A DNA stretch of 60,000 nucleotides from Tubulanus polymorphus (Eukaryota; Nemertea; Palaeonemertea; Tubulaniformes; Tubulanidae), in the NCBI RefSeq assembly GCF_964204645.1, contig NC_134025.1, positions 14,577,001 to 14,637,000 of the forward strand, read 5' to 3'. A program made the position numbers and the translations under genes. This document shows, one piece after another, positions 45,100 to 57,600 of the stretch (its first letter is position 1; the number at the start of each line of letters is the position of its first letter). The notes under the pieces are model-generated. The model searched no databases. It was not told where the DNA came from and saw only the letters and a program-made list of their open reading frames with translations.

Positions 45100-45660
45100 G
45101 TGTTTCATTTGAGCTATAGACCACAATGGTGACACCATGATGGTCAGAAACTGACCAATTGAGATATTCCCGAGTCTGAACACCTGACTGCGAATTGCTG
45201 AAATTTATCAATTCATGTTTGTTTTCAAACTACCGAGGTATCATCATTGCAAATTCATAAATTGACCATCACTGACCACCACTGACCAATTCAAACTTCT
45301 CGAATATGAGTTCGATATACCGCGTTATAGTATCAAACTAGAAAGGATTCGCCATAAATATTGAGAATTCATAAATTGACCATCACTGACCACCACTGAC
45401 CAATTCAAACTTCTCGAATATGAGAACGATATACCGCGTTATGGTTGTCAAACTAGAAACGATTCGCCATTGAAAATTCATGAATTGACCATCACTGACC
45501 ACCAATGACCAATTGAAACTTCTCGAATGTAAGAAAGATATACCGGTACCGCATTTGGTGTGAAACTAGAAAGCATTCCCCATTCGAATTCATAAATTGA
45601 CCATCACTGACCACCACTGCCCAAGTGAAACTTCTCGAATATCGTCGAATTCGAAAGTGG
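45100..45660 (-). repeat. ~115-bp tandem repeats (GGTCAGTGGTGGTCAGTGATGG motif, minus strand)
   Basis: About five imperfect copies of a unit containing ACCATCACTGACCACCACTG followed by a CTTCTCGAATATGAG segment. The GGTCAGT words are on the minus strand, opposite to the array at 50845-51365. Confidence 0.8.
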
Positions 45661-47092
45661 TTGTCGTCGTATTGTTATTTCTAGAGACCAGCAGTATGTT
45701 TTGCTACTGTTTCTGAATGGCGTTGACATGATGGAAATATATTACTCCTAAATAGGTTACACATCTGGATCACAGCACCTCACTTGCCGCAGTGCGTTAT
45801 TTTGACTGCATAGTAATGCTAATACATAACCTTTTTTACTACTTGACTCAAAGCTTGACGCGAATCATCTGAACAGTACTGCGTTTGAAAACGAATAGAA
45901 AATGTTTGCGAGAAGCACCTGCAAATAAGTTATGATAAGATGAAATCTATGGTTAATCGATGCTTAAAAAAACAATTAAATCACAGGCAAGATGACTAAC
46001 TAACGCGATGCCAATTAATTAAATCATTAAACGCATTAGGCTCCTAATATTTGTAATCATTTGTCGTTCTTTAAACTTGGCCACTTTTGTTTCAGAAAAC
46101 TGCGTACTAGACCAGTGGTCACCAAGGCATTAAAAAAGTTTTGAAAATTCGATGGTAACGATTTGTCCGTCAAAAAACTGTTTCGTTAATATTTCGAGTT
46201 TTTTTTAACTCTTGTACAGAATTCACTATATGAAAAGTATTCATAGGAATTGAAATTCGGTGTGATATCAGTCACCTGTTACCCCTTTTTCATTGTCAGT
46301 TCTTTATTGCACTATCATGCGCTCTTCTAAAATAGAAAAGAACATGTGTGTTTCGTTATAAACAAGGTTAAATTCCAAACGCACATGAAATATCACACAA
46401 TATACACATCTAGCATTTTCTCTAACTAGGCCCTTTCCAAATGGCAATTGTTTAGTTTTTTAACGGCCGACATTCAGAAGCACCTAAAAACCAGTGGTAG
46501 CGCTTGAGATTTTCAGTGTAGGCCACATCTCACATCGACTCGGCTCGCAGTCGGTTCGTTTAATGGGAACACATCTGGTTGACACTAGTTTCACAGTTGA
46601 CGAAATCAGAAAACTTTTTTCAAATGCCTTTGATAACATCTTAAACATAGTATTCTTCTTAATTACATTTCGTTGATTCCATAGATATGTTTTTATGAAA
46701 ATTGCTCCAGTTATAACGGATTCAAACATACATGTGAAATCATTATTTTCAAAATATTCAATTTTCTCCGCTTTTGAAGAAATTCTGACACAACATCATC
46801 TCCACTCGACACCTGATTTTACTTTGGCGCCTTTAAGGGAGTGTCCCATAAAGTTGAGTTCTTACTTAGTCAAACAAGGAGATATGCCTGATTCCTTTTT
46901 AAAATTTAGATTTCGACAGATATCATCAAATTACTAGAAAGGGACAGCAGCGTTCGGTCATCCACGAAAAATACCTAAAATGCAGGCCTAGGGTTATGGA
47001 AAAACAGGGATTCAAGTCCAGTATAGCGTGGAATAGTTCCCCGCTCAAATATACATTTTTAGAAAAGGAGTAATTCGGCTACGTACTTTTCA
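45661..47092. other. No recognised gene
   Basis: AT-rich DNA within the 7-kb element. Short open frames exist but show no known domains and no sign of conservation between copies. Confidence 0.4.
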
Positions 47093-47165
47093 AGACAAAC
47101 CGACATACCGACAAACCGACAAACCGACAAACCGACGAACCGACGAACCGACAAACCGACATACT
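47093..47165 (-). repeat. Octamer array (AAACCGAC), minus-oriented block
   Basis: About nine copies of the 8-bp unit ACAAACCG with C/T/G substitutions. It is the reverse complement of the block at 47671-47930. Confidence 0.9.
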
Positions 47166-47670
47166 CGTATTCCCTCGATCCAGCCACGGGTAATCCACGG
47201 AAAAACCCTGTCCCTCGATCCTAGCCACATTATATAAGGGTAATCCACAGAACCACGCAGCCCCTCGATCGCCACATTATATAAGGGTAATCCACGCAAC
47301 CACGCAGCCTCTCGATCCCAGCCACTTTATATAAGGGTAATCCACGCAACCACGCAGCCCCTCGATCCTAGCCACTTTATATGAGGGAAATCGGCGGGTA
47401 ATCCACGCATATACCCAGCCCCTCGATCCTAGCCACTTTATATGAGGGTAATCGGCGGGTAATCCACGCATGTACCCAGCCCCTCGATCCCAGCCACTTT
47501 ATATAAGGGTAATTCATGCACCACACAGCCCCTCGATCCCAGCCAATTTATACAAGGGTAATCCAGGTACATACCCAGCCCCTCGATCCCAGCCACTTAA
47601 CATAAGGGTAATCCACGCATACACGCAGTCCCTCGATCCCAGCCACTTTATATAAGGGTAATCCACGCAA
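47166..47670. repeat. Tandem repeats of 40-60 bp between two inverted octamer arrays
   Basis: About ten imperfect copies of a unit containing CCCTCGATCCCAGCCACTTT, ATATAAGGGTAATCCACGCA, with variable length (about 39-61 bp). Confidence 0.9.
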
Positions 47671-47930
47671 GGATTTGTCGGTTTGCCGGTATGTCGGTTC
47701 GTCGGTATGTCGGTTTGTCGGTATGTCGGTTTGTCGGTATGTCGGTTTGTCGGTATGTCGGTTTGTCGGTTCGTCGGTTTGTCGGTTTGTCGGTATGTCG
47801 GTTTGTCGGTATGTCGGTTTGTCGGTTCGTCGGTTTGTCGGTTCGTCGGTTTGTCGGTTCGTCGGTTCGTCGGTTTGTCGGTTTGTCGGTATGTCGGTTC
47901 GTCGGTTTGTCTGTATGTCGGTATGTTCGC
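47671..47930 (+). repeat. Octamer array (GTCGGTTT), plus-oriented block
   Basis: About 32 copies of GTCGGTTT, GTCGGTAT or GTCGGTTC. 8 bp has no stop in several frames on both strands, so open frames with 8-residue cycles (such as TDKPTNRQ) appear on both strands; they are not genes. Confidence 0.95.
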
Positions 47931-50332
47931 ACGTCCCTATGGCGTAATGTCGTAAGATTCAATCAGTCCAATATTGGCGGATTAATTCCAAATACCAGTC
48001 CAATGTGATAAGTCCCTGCTGGAACTATTTAATGCTATAATGGACTTGAGCCAAAACAGGACACGAAACATACATAAAAATCCTTTGTTTGGTTGACTGA
48101 AATTATTATTGAACTCTTAAATAGCGACATTCAGAGAAACAAAAACATAAGAATATAATCTCGCCCACCCGTTAAAAAACATAACGTAATGATATGAGGC
48201 CATGTGTCATCTTTAATTGAAATCACATTATATTCATTCTCATGCGAGGATGGGTCTCCAAATTCATAGGATAAGGAGAATAATGGGTTTGAATGATGAA
48301 TACAACTGATAAAGCGCCAATTTCACTGATTCTTGCATATAAATGCTCAAAGGCGCTTTACAGTAATCGAGTAAACTGGTGCGTTTTTAGGAGTCTTTTG
48401 AATTTGAATTCAAATCGGGTGTTCATGACGACTATAATTGAGCATTCTAGGGCTGGAGCAAGAAACGTGTGGGATCGTCCGCCAAGGTATCGCTAAGGAG
48501 TCAGTCCGTGGTGGCTTTTGAAAGCGACGACCGCATATGAATGCATTGATTGAATGACATCTCAAAAGTCAGATTATATAAAATTAAACATGATATACGG
48601 ATAGCTTCTTCCAATTAGGCCTATACTGGTAAAAATGAAATGACCAAATATGTGATATAGTTCAATCAAAAAGTAGAAAGTGAATCCGTAATTCAGTATG
48701 GTAGGCCTATTGTTACAACATCAAACACTCAAATTCAATCCTTTGTTAAATTAGTAGCCAGTGTAGATGAGCAAGTATCGCGGTCCCTGATTTTAGTTAT
48801 CGTAATAATTCAAGCCACGCGATGTTGAACTGTTCAACAAGTTGGAGTTTGTGTAAAGATGAATGAGTTTGAAATGGAGTGGACTTCAGATATTACTGTT
48901 TGCATGCCTATGTCTATTACTTAATCTTTTTACTAATCATAGAAAATTTTGGTAAAATATTTGCCTCGACGGTTGGTTTTAGATTGTATCTCTCCAAGCC
49001 AGAGGTAATCACGGATATCGGACTACAAAAAAATTCCTTGTGTAAAGCTCAACTTCGTAAATTCCTGGAAAAGCTCGCCTCGGATATTTCAATAATGATT
49101 AAACATTAATTTTCCCAACGAAAAACCTAAACAACCAATGTACGCTTGCTTTAAGTTTACCAATGCACTATCGTTGCTTTTTCTAGCTATTTGTACTGTT
49201 TGCCGCAAAAAGATTGCATCCTCTATTACAGGATTTAAGGATACAACTCTAAAACCATTTAGTTTAAATTAACCATTATACAATATGATAGGCTACATGA
49301 CCAAATACACTGTTAATATGAAAAAGATCAACTATGTACACATTTCAAATCTCAAACCAAGTTTTATCATTAGAAAATTACGACACAACGTTCGATCGTT
49401 CACTAGAGACCATCTTTTTGAATTTGTACACAGTGAATTTTCGTATCGTATTATGGTATTATCAATTCTCCGCATTTGAGTGTGACTATTCTACAAATAC
49501 AAAGTTATTTTTAGCAATGAAGTTTTAATTGTCATTTTAAATGTTAACTATCCACTGGTATGTAAACTTACTAACTTTTGGCAACTGACCTCAAATCGTG
49601 GAATGGGCTCAGGTAGCCTGCTGATCCACTCTTTATTAATACTACTAAAGAAATATTCAGTATAAGAAGTAAAAAGTATATTAAAGTACTATTTATCTTT
49701 ATATCGCAATAATTTGTGTACGTATCATTGAAAAACGATATTCTATGGAGTCTCATGTTACGTGCTTATGATTATTGTGTATAAGATCAATAATTAGCAA
49801 CCTTCCACGGATACGAAGCGGCCTATGTTTACATCCTACCATAATTTTCTCTAAACTCTCAGCATTATATCAAGATCGGTCTTAGAAAATATATGAAGGA
49901 CGTGTTCACAGGTTAACGAGGCCAAAAATCTTCCTCAAAATTTCAAATTTTTACGAGCAAAGATGATATACTTCATGCTTTTGGTGCAGAAATAATGGAT
50001 GTCCACAAATTGCAAATTGTGTTTTCAAAGTAAACGATCCGAGTGTGGAATTGTTTCGAATTCAGGGTTCTCCCATTTACTCTCCGGTATTTTACAATGT
50101 TTCAATAAGATACGTAAGTCGCACTTTTGTTGTGATACAGCTTTCTCTATTGGTCAGCGTTGTGATCACTTAAAATTACCCATAAGTTTGAATTCTCACT
50201 GAACTACTACATCCCTTATAACGAATATATATATTTCATATGAGGCGATTAACTTTGATGATCTGTGGTCAGTGGTCAGCAGTTACGAAACATTCAAAAC
50301 TACTACATTATCTTCCATCTATTCATTATTCA
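47931..50332. other. No recognised gene
   Basis: About 2.4 kb of AT-rich sequence inside the 7-kb element. I see no coding region with recognisable domains, no RNA gene and no clear repeats. Confidence 0.4.
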
Positions 50333-50412
50333 TATATATGATATGATATGATATATGATATGATATGATATGATATGATATGATATGATATGATATGATA
50401 TGATATAATATC
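50333..50412. repeat. Pentanucleotide microsatellite (ATATG)n
   Basis: A run of about 15 ATATG units with small interruptions. Confidence 0.95.
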
Positions 50413-50844
50413 TCCTTTAGTGTTCAGTTAAAACGTCTTGAACGCAAAAGTTTGACAAGTTTCGCATACTGGTACCGATACGCACGTTCACACTAGTGAA
50501 ATGTGCACGTTACAGGCTCAAATGCGCACGTTACAATTACAAATCGAAACGTTGTTCGTTCAAAACCCGATGTGAAAATCATTTGCATTTAGTGGAATTT
50601 CAGAGTTAGCTCGCTTCCTACAATAAAAAATGGACAAGACTTTTAAAACGACACATTTAATAAGAGTAGTACTGACGAAGGATTCAGGCAATACCCCGTG
50701 TTATTTCTAAAAACATTTAACCGGTAATTAGACAGTACTGGTGTAGCTTGTACAGGTAAAAGAGTTGTTATATTTACGTTCAGACCGAATGAAATTATTT
50801 GATACGAGACACGACTAAGTTGTGTCCGAAACAGATAAATATAG

Positions 50845-51365
50845 CTATGTGGTCAGTATTGGTCAAGATTTGGTCACTTGAATAGTTGTTAGATGAAAGC
50901 CCACACCATTTCTAATTATTTGACACCAAACACGACTGAGTTGCTTCTAGAATAAACAAATTACTTTAAGGTCAGTATTGGTAAAATATTGGTCAGTTAA
51001 ATAGTTGTTAGATCATAGCCCGCACCGTATCTAGTAGCTCGACGCCCAAACACGATTTTATTGCTTTACTAAACATATAAATTACTTATGGTGGGTTCTA
51101 GTTAGTGGTAACTGGTCAGTAATGGTCAAGCATTGGTCAGTTAAACAATTTTTAGTTTAATGTCCAAATTATATCTAGTTATTTGACACCAAACAACTTA
51201 ATTGTTTGCAAAACAGATGATTTACTATATAGCCAGGACTGGTCATGCATTGGTCAGTTGATAGACCAAGGTCCACGCCACGAGTTATTTGATACTAAAC
51301 ATGATTGTGTCGTTTCCGAAAATTTATCTGTTGGGCAATTTGTGGTCAGCCCTGGTTCGTTGGTT
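50845..51365 (+). repeat. ~121-bp tandem repeats with GGTCAGTATTGGTCA motif
   Basis: Four to five imperfect units starting at about 50851, 50972, 51113, 51236 and 51343. Each has GGTCAGT, TGGTCA, TAGTTGTTAGAT and a TTTGACACCAAACACGA segment. The GGTCAGT words lie on the plus strand, opposite to 45100-45660. Confidence 0.78.
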
Positions 51366-51715
51366 CTTATTTTGCGGGCATTTTATCTCGAACCACCGAA
51401 AGACTGAATTACTAATTAATTCAACAGATCATTAATTAATGGAAATGAAGATCAGTGTTAACTAAGTCCTTAGTCTGAATAATATGTATGTGGTATTATA
51501 TGGGTGCTATGGTGCTGTACACCGAACTGTAACTTTTTATTTTCACTACTACCGTAATTGACTATGATGTTTTCAAGTGGTCTTAAGTACCGCTAATAGC
51601 CGAAAGTCGTTGATTTATGTGAAATTTACATACAGCGCCACCCGTTGATAGTAAAACTAACCCGAGCAATACGGGTGTTAAATAGATACGCTAGCAAACC
51701 GGCATTCTCATAATG

Positions 51716-52027
51716 ATCAACCTCTATATCAAAACCATCAATACTCTATATTTCCTACAGTACATACCGATCATTGTCAAATCCACAAGGTATTTACTAA
51801 ATACAAGTATATAACACACTCCTATCCGTATGCTGGACTAACACTTGACATTCGGAGTAAGCGTTCGCTGTGGGGGAAAGGAGATCGTTCGCTGTGTCGC
51901 TTGAAGTGTTTATCGAATTTTACGCGACCTTAAGGCTTTAGTATGGTGGCTGATAAGATAAAAAAACACGAATATGCAAATGAGGGCGACATTATGACAA
52001 AACGACAAAACAAATAACGCGAGAAAA
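51716..52027. repeat. Dispersed repeat R, copy 5, right part
   Basis: Resumes at ATCAACCTCTATATC and matches 13459-13765 to the AATATGCAAATGAGGGCGAC segment, then joins the next array. Confidence 0.85.
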
Positions 52028-54580
52028 CAATTCACCATTTTGGTTTTGTCGCCCGCGACAATTCACCATTTTGGTTTTGTCGCCTGGATAATTCACCATT
52101 TTGGTTTTGTCACCCGCGACAATTCATTATTTTGGTTTTGTCGCCCAAACAATTCTTTTTTTGGTTTTGTCGCCCAAACAATTCTTTTTTTGGTTTTGTC
52201 GCCCGCGACAATTCAATATTTTGGTTTTATCGCCCACGACAATTCATTACTTTGGTTTTATCTCCAGCGACAATTTATTATTTTGGTTTTGTCGCCCCGA
52301 CAATTCTCTTTTTGGTTTTGTCGTCCGCGACGATTCATTAGTTTGGTTTTGTCGCCCGCGACAATTCAATATTTTGGTTTTATCGCCCACGACAATTCAT
52401 TACTTTGGTTTTATCTCCAGCGACAATTTATTATTTTGGTTTTGTCGCCCGCCACAATTCTTCTTTTTGGTTTTGACGCATGCGACAATTCAATATTTTG
52501 GTTTTATCACCCGCGACAATTCATTATTTTGGTTTTATCGCTTGCGACAATTCATTAGTTTTGTTTTGTCGCCCGCGACAATTCAATATTTTGGTTTTGT
52601 CGCCCGCGAAAATTCAATATTTTGGTTTTATCGCCCACAACAATTCATTACTTTGGTTTTATCGCCAGCGACGATTCATTATTTATTTTTTGGTTTTGTC
52701 GCCTGCGACAATTCTTCTTTTTGGTTTTGTCGCCCGCGACAATTCATTATTTTGGATTTATATTTTGTTTTTGTTGCCCGCGACAATTTTCTTTTTTGGT
52801 TTTGTCGCCCGCGACAATTCACCATTTTGGTTTTGTCGCCTGGATAATTCACCATTTTGGTTTTGTCACCCGCGACAATTCATTATTTTGGTTTTGTCGC
52901 CCCGACAATTCTTTTTTTGGTTTTGTCGCCCGCGACGATTCATTAGTTTGGTTTTGTCGCCCGCGACAATTCAATATTTTGGTTTTATCGCCCACGACAA
53001 TTCATTACTTTGGTTTTATCTCCAGCGACTATTTATCATTTTGGTTATGTCGCCTGCCACAATTCTTCTTTTTGGTTTTGTCGCCCGCCACAATTCTTCT
53101 TTTTGGTTTTGTCGCCCGCGAAAATTCAATATTTTGGTTTTATCGCCCACGACAATTCATTACTTTGGTTTTATCGCCAGCGACAATTCATTATTTTGGT
53201 TTTTTGCCCGCAACAATTCTTCTTTTTGGTTTTGTCGCCCGCGACAATACATTATTTTCGTTTTATATATTGTTTTTGTCGCCCGCGACAATTTTCTTTT
53301 TTGGTTTTGTCGCCCGCGACAATTCAATATTTTGGTTTTATCGCCCGCGACAATTCAATATTTTGGTTTTATCGCCCGCGATAATTCATTATTTTGGTTT
53401 TGTCGCCTGAGACGATTCATTATTTTGGTTTTATCGCCCGCGACAATTCATTATTACGGTTTTATCGCCCGCGACAATTCATTATTTTGGTTTTGTCACC
53501 CGCGAAAATTCACCATTTCGGTTTTGTCGCCAGCGACAATTCATTATTTTGGTTCTGTCGCCCCGAGAATCCTTTTTTTGGTTTTGTTGACCGCGACAAT
53601 TCATTAGTTTGGTTTTATCGCCCGTGACAATTCAATATTTGGTTTTGTCGCCCGAGACAATTCACCATTTTGGTTTTGTCGCCCGCGACAATTCATTATT
53701 TTGGTTTTATCGCCCGCGACAATTCATTATTTTGGTTTTATGGCCCGCGACAATTCAATATTTTGGTTTCGTCGCCCGCGACAATTCATTAGTTTGGTTT
53801 TGTCGCCCGCGACAATTCAATATTTTGGTTTTGTCGCCCGCGACAATTCATTATTTTGGTTTTTGTCGCCCGCGACAATTCAATATTTTGGTTTTATCGC
53901 CCGCGATAATTCATCATTTTGGTTTTGTCGCCTGGACAATTCACCATTTTGGTTTTGTCGCCCGCGACAATTCATTATTTTGGTTTTGTCGCCCCGACAA
54001 TTCTTTTTTTGGTTTTGTCGCCCCGACAATTCTTTTTTTGGTTTTGTCGCCCGCGACAATTCAATATTTTGGTTTTATCGCCCACGACAATTCATTACTT
54101 TGGTATTATCTCCAGCGACAATTCATCATTTTGGTTTTGTCGCCCGTGACAATTCTTCTTTTTGGTTTTGACGCCCGCAACAATTCATTATTTTGGTTTT
54201 ATATTTTGTTTTTGTCGCCCGCGACAATTTTTTTTTGGTTTTATCGCCCGCGACAATTCAATATCTTGGTTTTGTCGCCCGCGATAATTCATTATTTTGG
54301 TTTTGTCGCCCGCGACAATTCACCATTTTGGTTTTGTCGCCCGCGACAATTCATTATTCTGGTTTTATCGCCCGAGACAATTCATTATTTTGGTTTTATC
54401 GCCCGCGACAATTCATTATTTTGGTTTTATCACCCGCGACAATTCAGTATTTTGGTTTTGTCGCCCGCGACAATTCACCATATTGGTTTTGTCGCCTGGA
54501 CATATCGCCATTTTGGTTTTGTCGCCCGCGACAATTCATTAGTTTGGTTTTGACGCCTGCGACAATTCAATATTTTGGTT
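52028..54580 (+). repeat. 31-bp palindromic minisatellite array A4
   Basis: About 2.5 kb of the same 31-bp family, in the same orientation, more diverged than A1-A3 (many GTCGCCTGGA and GTCGCCCCGAC variants). It ends at TATTTTGGTT where Polinton 2 begins. Open frames up to 375 codons are repeat artefacts. Confidence 0.96.
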
Positions 54581-54640
54581 AGTAATTGGAAAACTGGGCT
54601 TTCAGATCAGAGTACGAGAGTACGAGACACCACTCATCAC

Positions 54641-54665
54641 CACAAGTAATTTTTTTTCCTTATAA
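54641..54665 (+). promoter_or_regulatory. Start-proximal AT motif (type I), polymerase of Polinton 2
   Basis: AGTAATTTTTTTTCCTTATA directly precedes AATGGGA at the start codon 54666. It resembles the motifs of the late-type genes of Polinton 1, not of its polymerase. Confidence 0.45.
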
Positions 54666-57600
54666 ATGGGAGAGAGTGAGTACCAGACAGAAAACAATAA
54701 TGTTAATAAAAATCAATATTATTGCCCATATTGTAAAAAATACATCGATAAATCTAATAAATCTAAACATGAAAAATCTTCAAATCATATAAAAAATGTT
54801 ATAGATTTTGAAACTACAGAAAATTCCAATGAAAGAAAAGAACGATTAGAAAATATGAATGTGGATGAAATAAAATGTGAAGTTTGTAATGAATTTATAG
54901 TAAAAAGGAATTATAATAGACATCTCGAATCACAAAAACACCATCAAAATTTGAGTAATAATGTTTTAGGAAAAGATTATTTTGATGATAAACCTCAAAA
55001 AGTAAAAAAACCAACTTCAAAAACTAAATCCATTTCAAATAAACCTTACATGGAAAATGTTAGAAATTATATTGATTCACTAGAAATAAAAGATACAATT
55101 GAAATTTTAGAAACATTACATAGTAAAATTGGTCCTGCAGCTATTATATTTAGATTTTTTAAAGGAACAACAATAGAAGATTATAGTAAATTTAATGAAA
55201 TAATAGAAAAAATACTAGATTTGATAACAGATGTTGAATATCCAAAAATTAGTATCTCTGGGAAAGTAAGTTTTATGAAGTCAGAAGAAAAAATTAATTA
55301 TAATATTCAAACACTCTCTGAAGAAATAATTTCAAAAACACAAATAAAAGAGAAGTTAGAAAAAATATTAAATGAATTTAAACGTCATATTGAAGAAAGA
55401 TATTTTGAGGGTTCTGGCTTAACATTGAATGAAATTATATATTTAGATTTAAATGTTTATAATACAAAAAGAAACAAAACATCAAAAAGTAATAAAATGT
55501 TTAAAAATGATTCAAACTTTACAACAGAAAAGGATATTAAAGCATCATCTTATATTAAATTACCATTTTCAACAAAAGCAGTAATAAATATTCAAAATGA
55601 AGATAATGAATGTTTTCTATGGTCAATTATTAGTTGCTTACATCCAACACAAGAAAATGTTTGTAGAATAACAGATTATCGGAAATATCAAACATTATAT
55701 AAAATTGATCAATATCCAGTAACTATAAAAATGATTCCTAAAATAGAAAAAGTTAATCATTTAAAAATAAAAGTATTCGAATTAATGCAATTACCAAAGA
55801 CAAAAGGTGAAAATATTAAAGATTATACATTGGAAGCTTTATATTTAACAGAATATTATGATGATGAAAATGCTATAGATTTGTTATATTACAAAAAAGA
55901 TGAAAATGAACATTTTATGTGGTTAAAACAAATAGATTTATTCTTTAGAACAGAAAGTGATCATCATCATAAAATTTATCTATGTAGAAAATGTTTATCT
56001 AAATTTATGACTGAGAATACATTATTAAAACATAAAGAATTATGTGATAATAAAGATTTTTGTAAATTAATAATGCCAACAGAAAAAGATTGTAAGTTGA
56101 AATTTACTAATCATAAATTTAAGAATATTGTTCCATTTGTAATTTATGGGGATTTTGAATCGTTGAATAAAGAATTAACTGATCAAGATAGAAAAGAAAT
56201 ATATAACAAAAAGCAATTATTAAAATCAATGGATAAAGGAAATGAATTAAATGAAGATATAATTCAAGACCCACCAATTATAAATACAATTAAAAAAGTT
56301 CACCAAAGAGCTGCTGCTTATGGAATTTACATAAAATCAAATTATCCTGAATTATATGAAAGTCAATATATTTCTTTTAGAGGTGAAAATGTAGTTAATG
56401 ATTTTTGCGACAAAATGATTGAATTAGAAAGTGATTTTGCAAAATTATTAAACAAAAATAAAAGAATAGTTATGACAAAAGAAGATGAAATTGATTTTAA
56501 TTATGCAACTCATTGTTGTTATTGTGAAAAACGTTTTTATTCATTTGATAAAAAAGTTAGAGATCATGATCATTTAAATTCAAAATATCGTGGAACTGCT
56601 CATGAAGATTGCAATTTACAAGCTAAGAAAGTTAATTTCGTACCAATATTATTTCATAATTTATCAGGCTATGATACCCATCTATTTATAAAACAATTAT
56701 CAAAGAAATTGGGTACAATTAATCAAGAAATAGAAGAATATAATGCTATGAATGGTGTAAATGTAAGAAAATATGATTTTAAACTATTAGCTAAAACATC
56801 TGAAAATTATATTTCATTTCAATTTGGTTGCATTAGATTTTTAGATTCTTATAGATTTCTAGCAAGTTCATTAGATAATTTATCAAAAAGTTTAGTTGAT
56901 AATGATTTTATAATAACTCGATACTATTATCCAAATGACCAAGATTTTAAATTATTGAGATATAAAGGTGCAATTCCTTATTCATTTTATAAAACACACA
57001 ATGATTTTAATGTAACAGAATTATTAAAAGATCAATTTTATAATCAATTAAAAGAGGAGTATGTGAAAGACGAAGTGTTTAATAGAACATTAAATATTTG
57101 GAACCATTTTAAGATGAAAAATCATGGTGAATTAGTTGATTTATATTTAAAATCAGATGTTATGATATTGGCTGACATATTTGAAAAATTTAGAGAAGTT
57201 AATTTGAATCATTTTAATGTTGATCCTTGTTATTGCTACTCTAGTCCTGGTTTAACCTGGCAATGTGGTTAAAAATATACAAATGTAGAATTAGATTTAT
57301 TAAAAGAACCAGATATGGTTTTATTATTTGAAAAATCAATTAGAGGTGGAATTAGTGGTGTTATGGGAGATAGATATTTTAAGGCAAATGATGAATATAA
57401 ATTATTATATATTGACGCCAAAAATTTATATGGTTGGGCAATGATGCAACCTCAACCATATAAAAATTTTATATTAACAGAAGTTGAAAATGATGATAAA
57501 ACTAATTGGGAAAGCGCAATTATGAGTTTAGAAGATGAAGCACCAATTGGTTATTTCTTTGTGGTTGATTTAGAATATCCTGAAAATATAAAGTTTAAAA

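Larger units (their letters stand above)
44698..51715. mobile_element. 7.0-kb non-coding element with TIRs, inserted in repeat R
   Basis: The left end CATTATGAG, four bases, CCGGTTTGCT (44698-44720) is the inverse of the right end AGCAAACCGG, four bases, CTCATAATG (51693-51715). Further similarity includes TACCCGTACTGGCGGGG against an inverted ACCCGAGCAATACGGGT. The interrupted sequence is recognisable because intact R copies (13450-13469) join the two flanks directly. Inside, satellites are arranged nearly symmetrically. I found no transposase or any other convincing gene in 7 kb, so it would depend on enzymes supplied elsewhere. The family is not identified and no target duplication is evident. 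Confidence 0.68.

Noticed and set aside
47648-47962. Open frames on both strands over the octamer array (TDKPTNRQ cycles)
   Set aside because: 8-bp repeats without stops open several frames on both strands at once; no domain and no start context.
48293-50202. Several frames of 60-76 codons within the 7-kb element
   Set aside because: Lengths are what chance gives in this composition, with no recognised motifs or neighbours supporting them.
54591-54602. TGGGCTTTCAG near the start of Polinton 2 also occurs in the inverted repeat of Polinton 1
   Set aside because: It is an isolated 11-mer in the opposite orientation relative to the polymerase, with no flanking similarity; likely chance.
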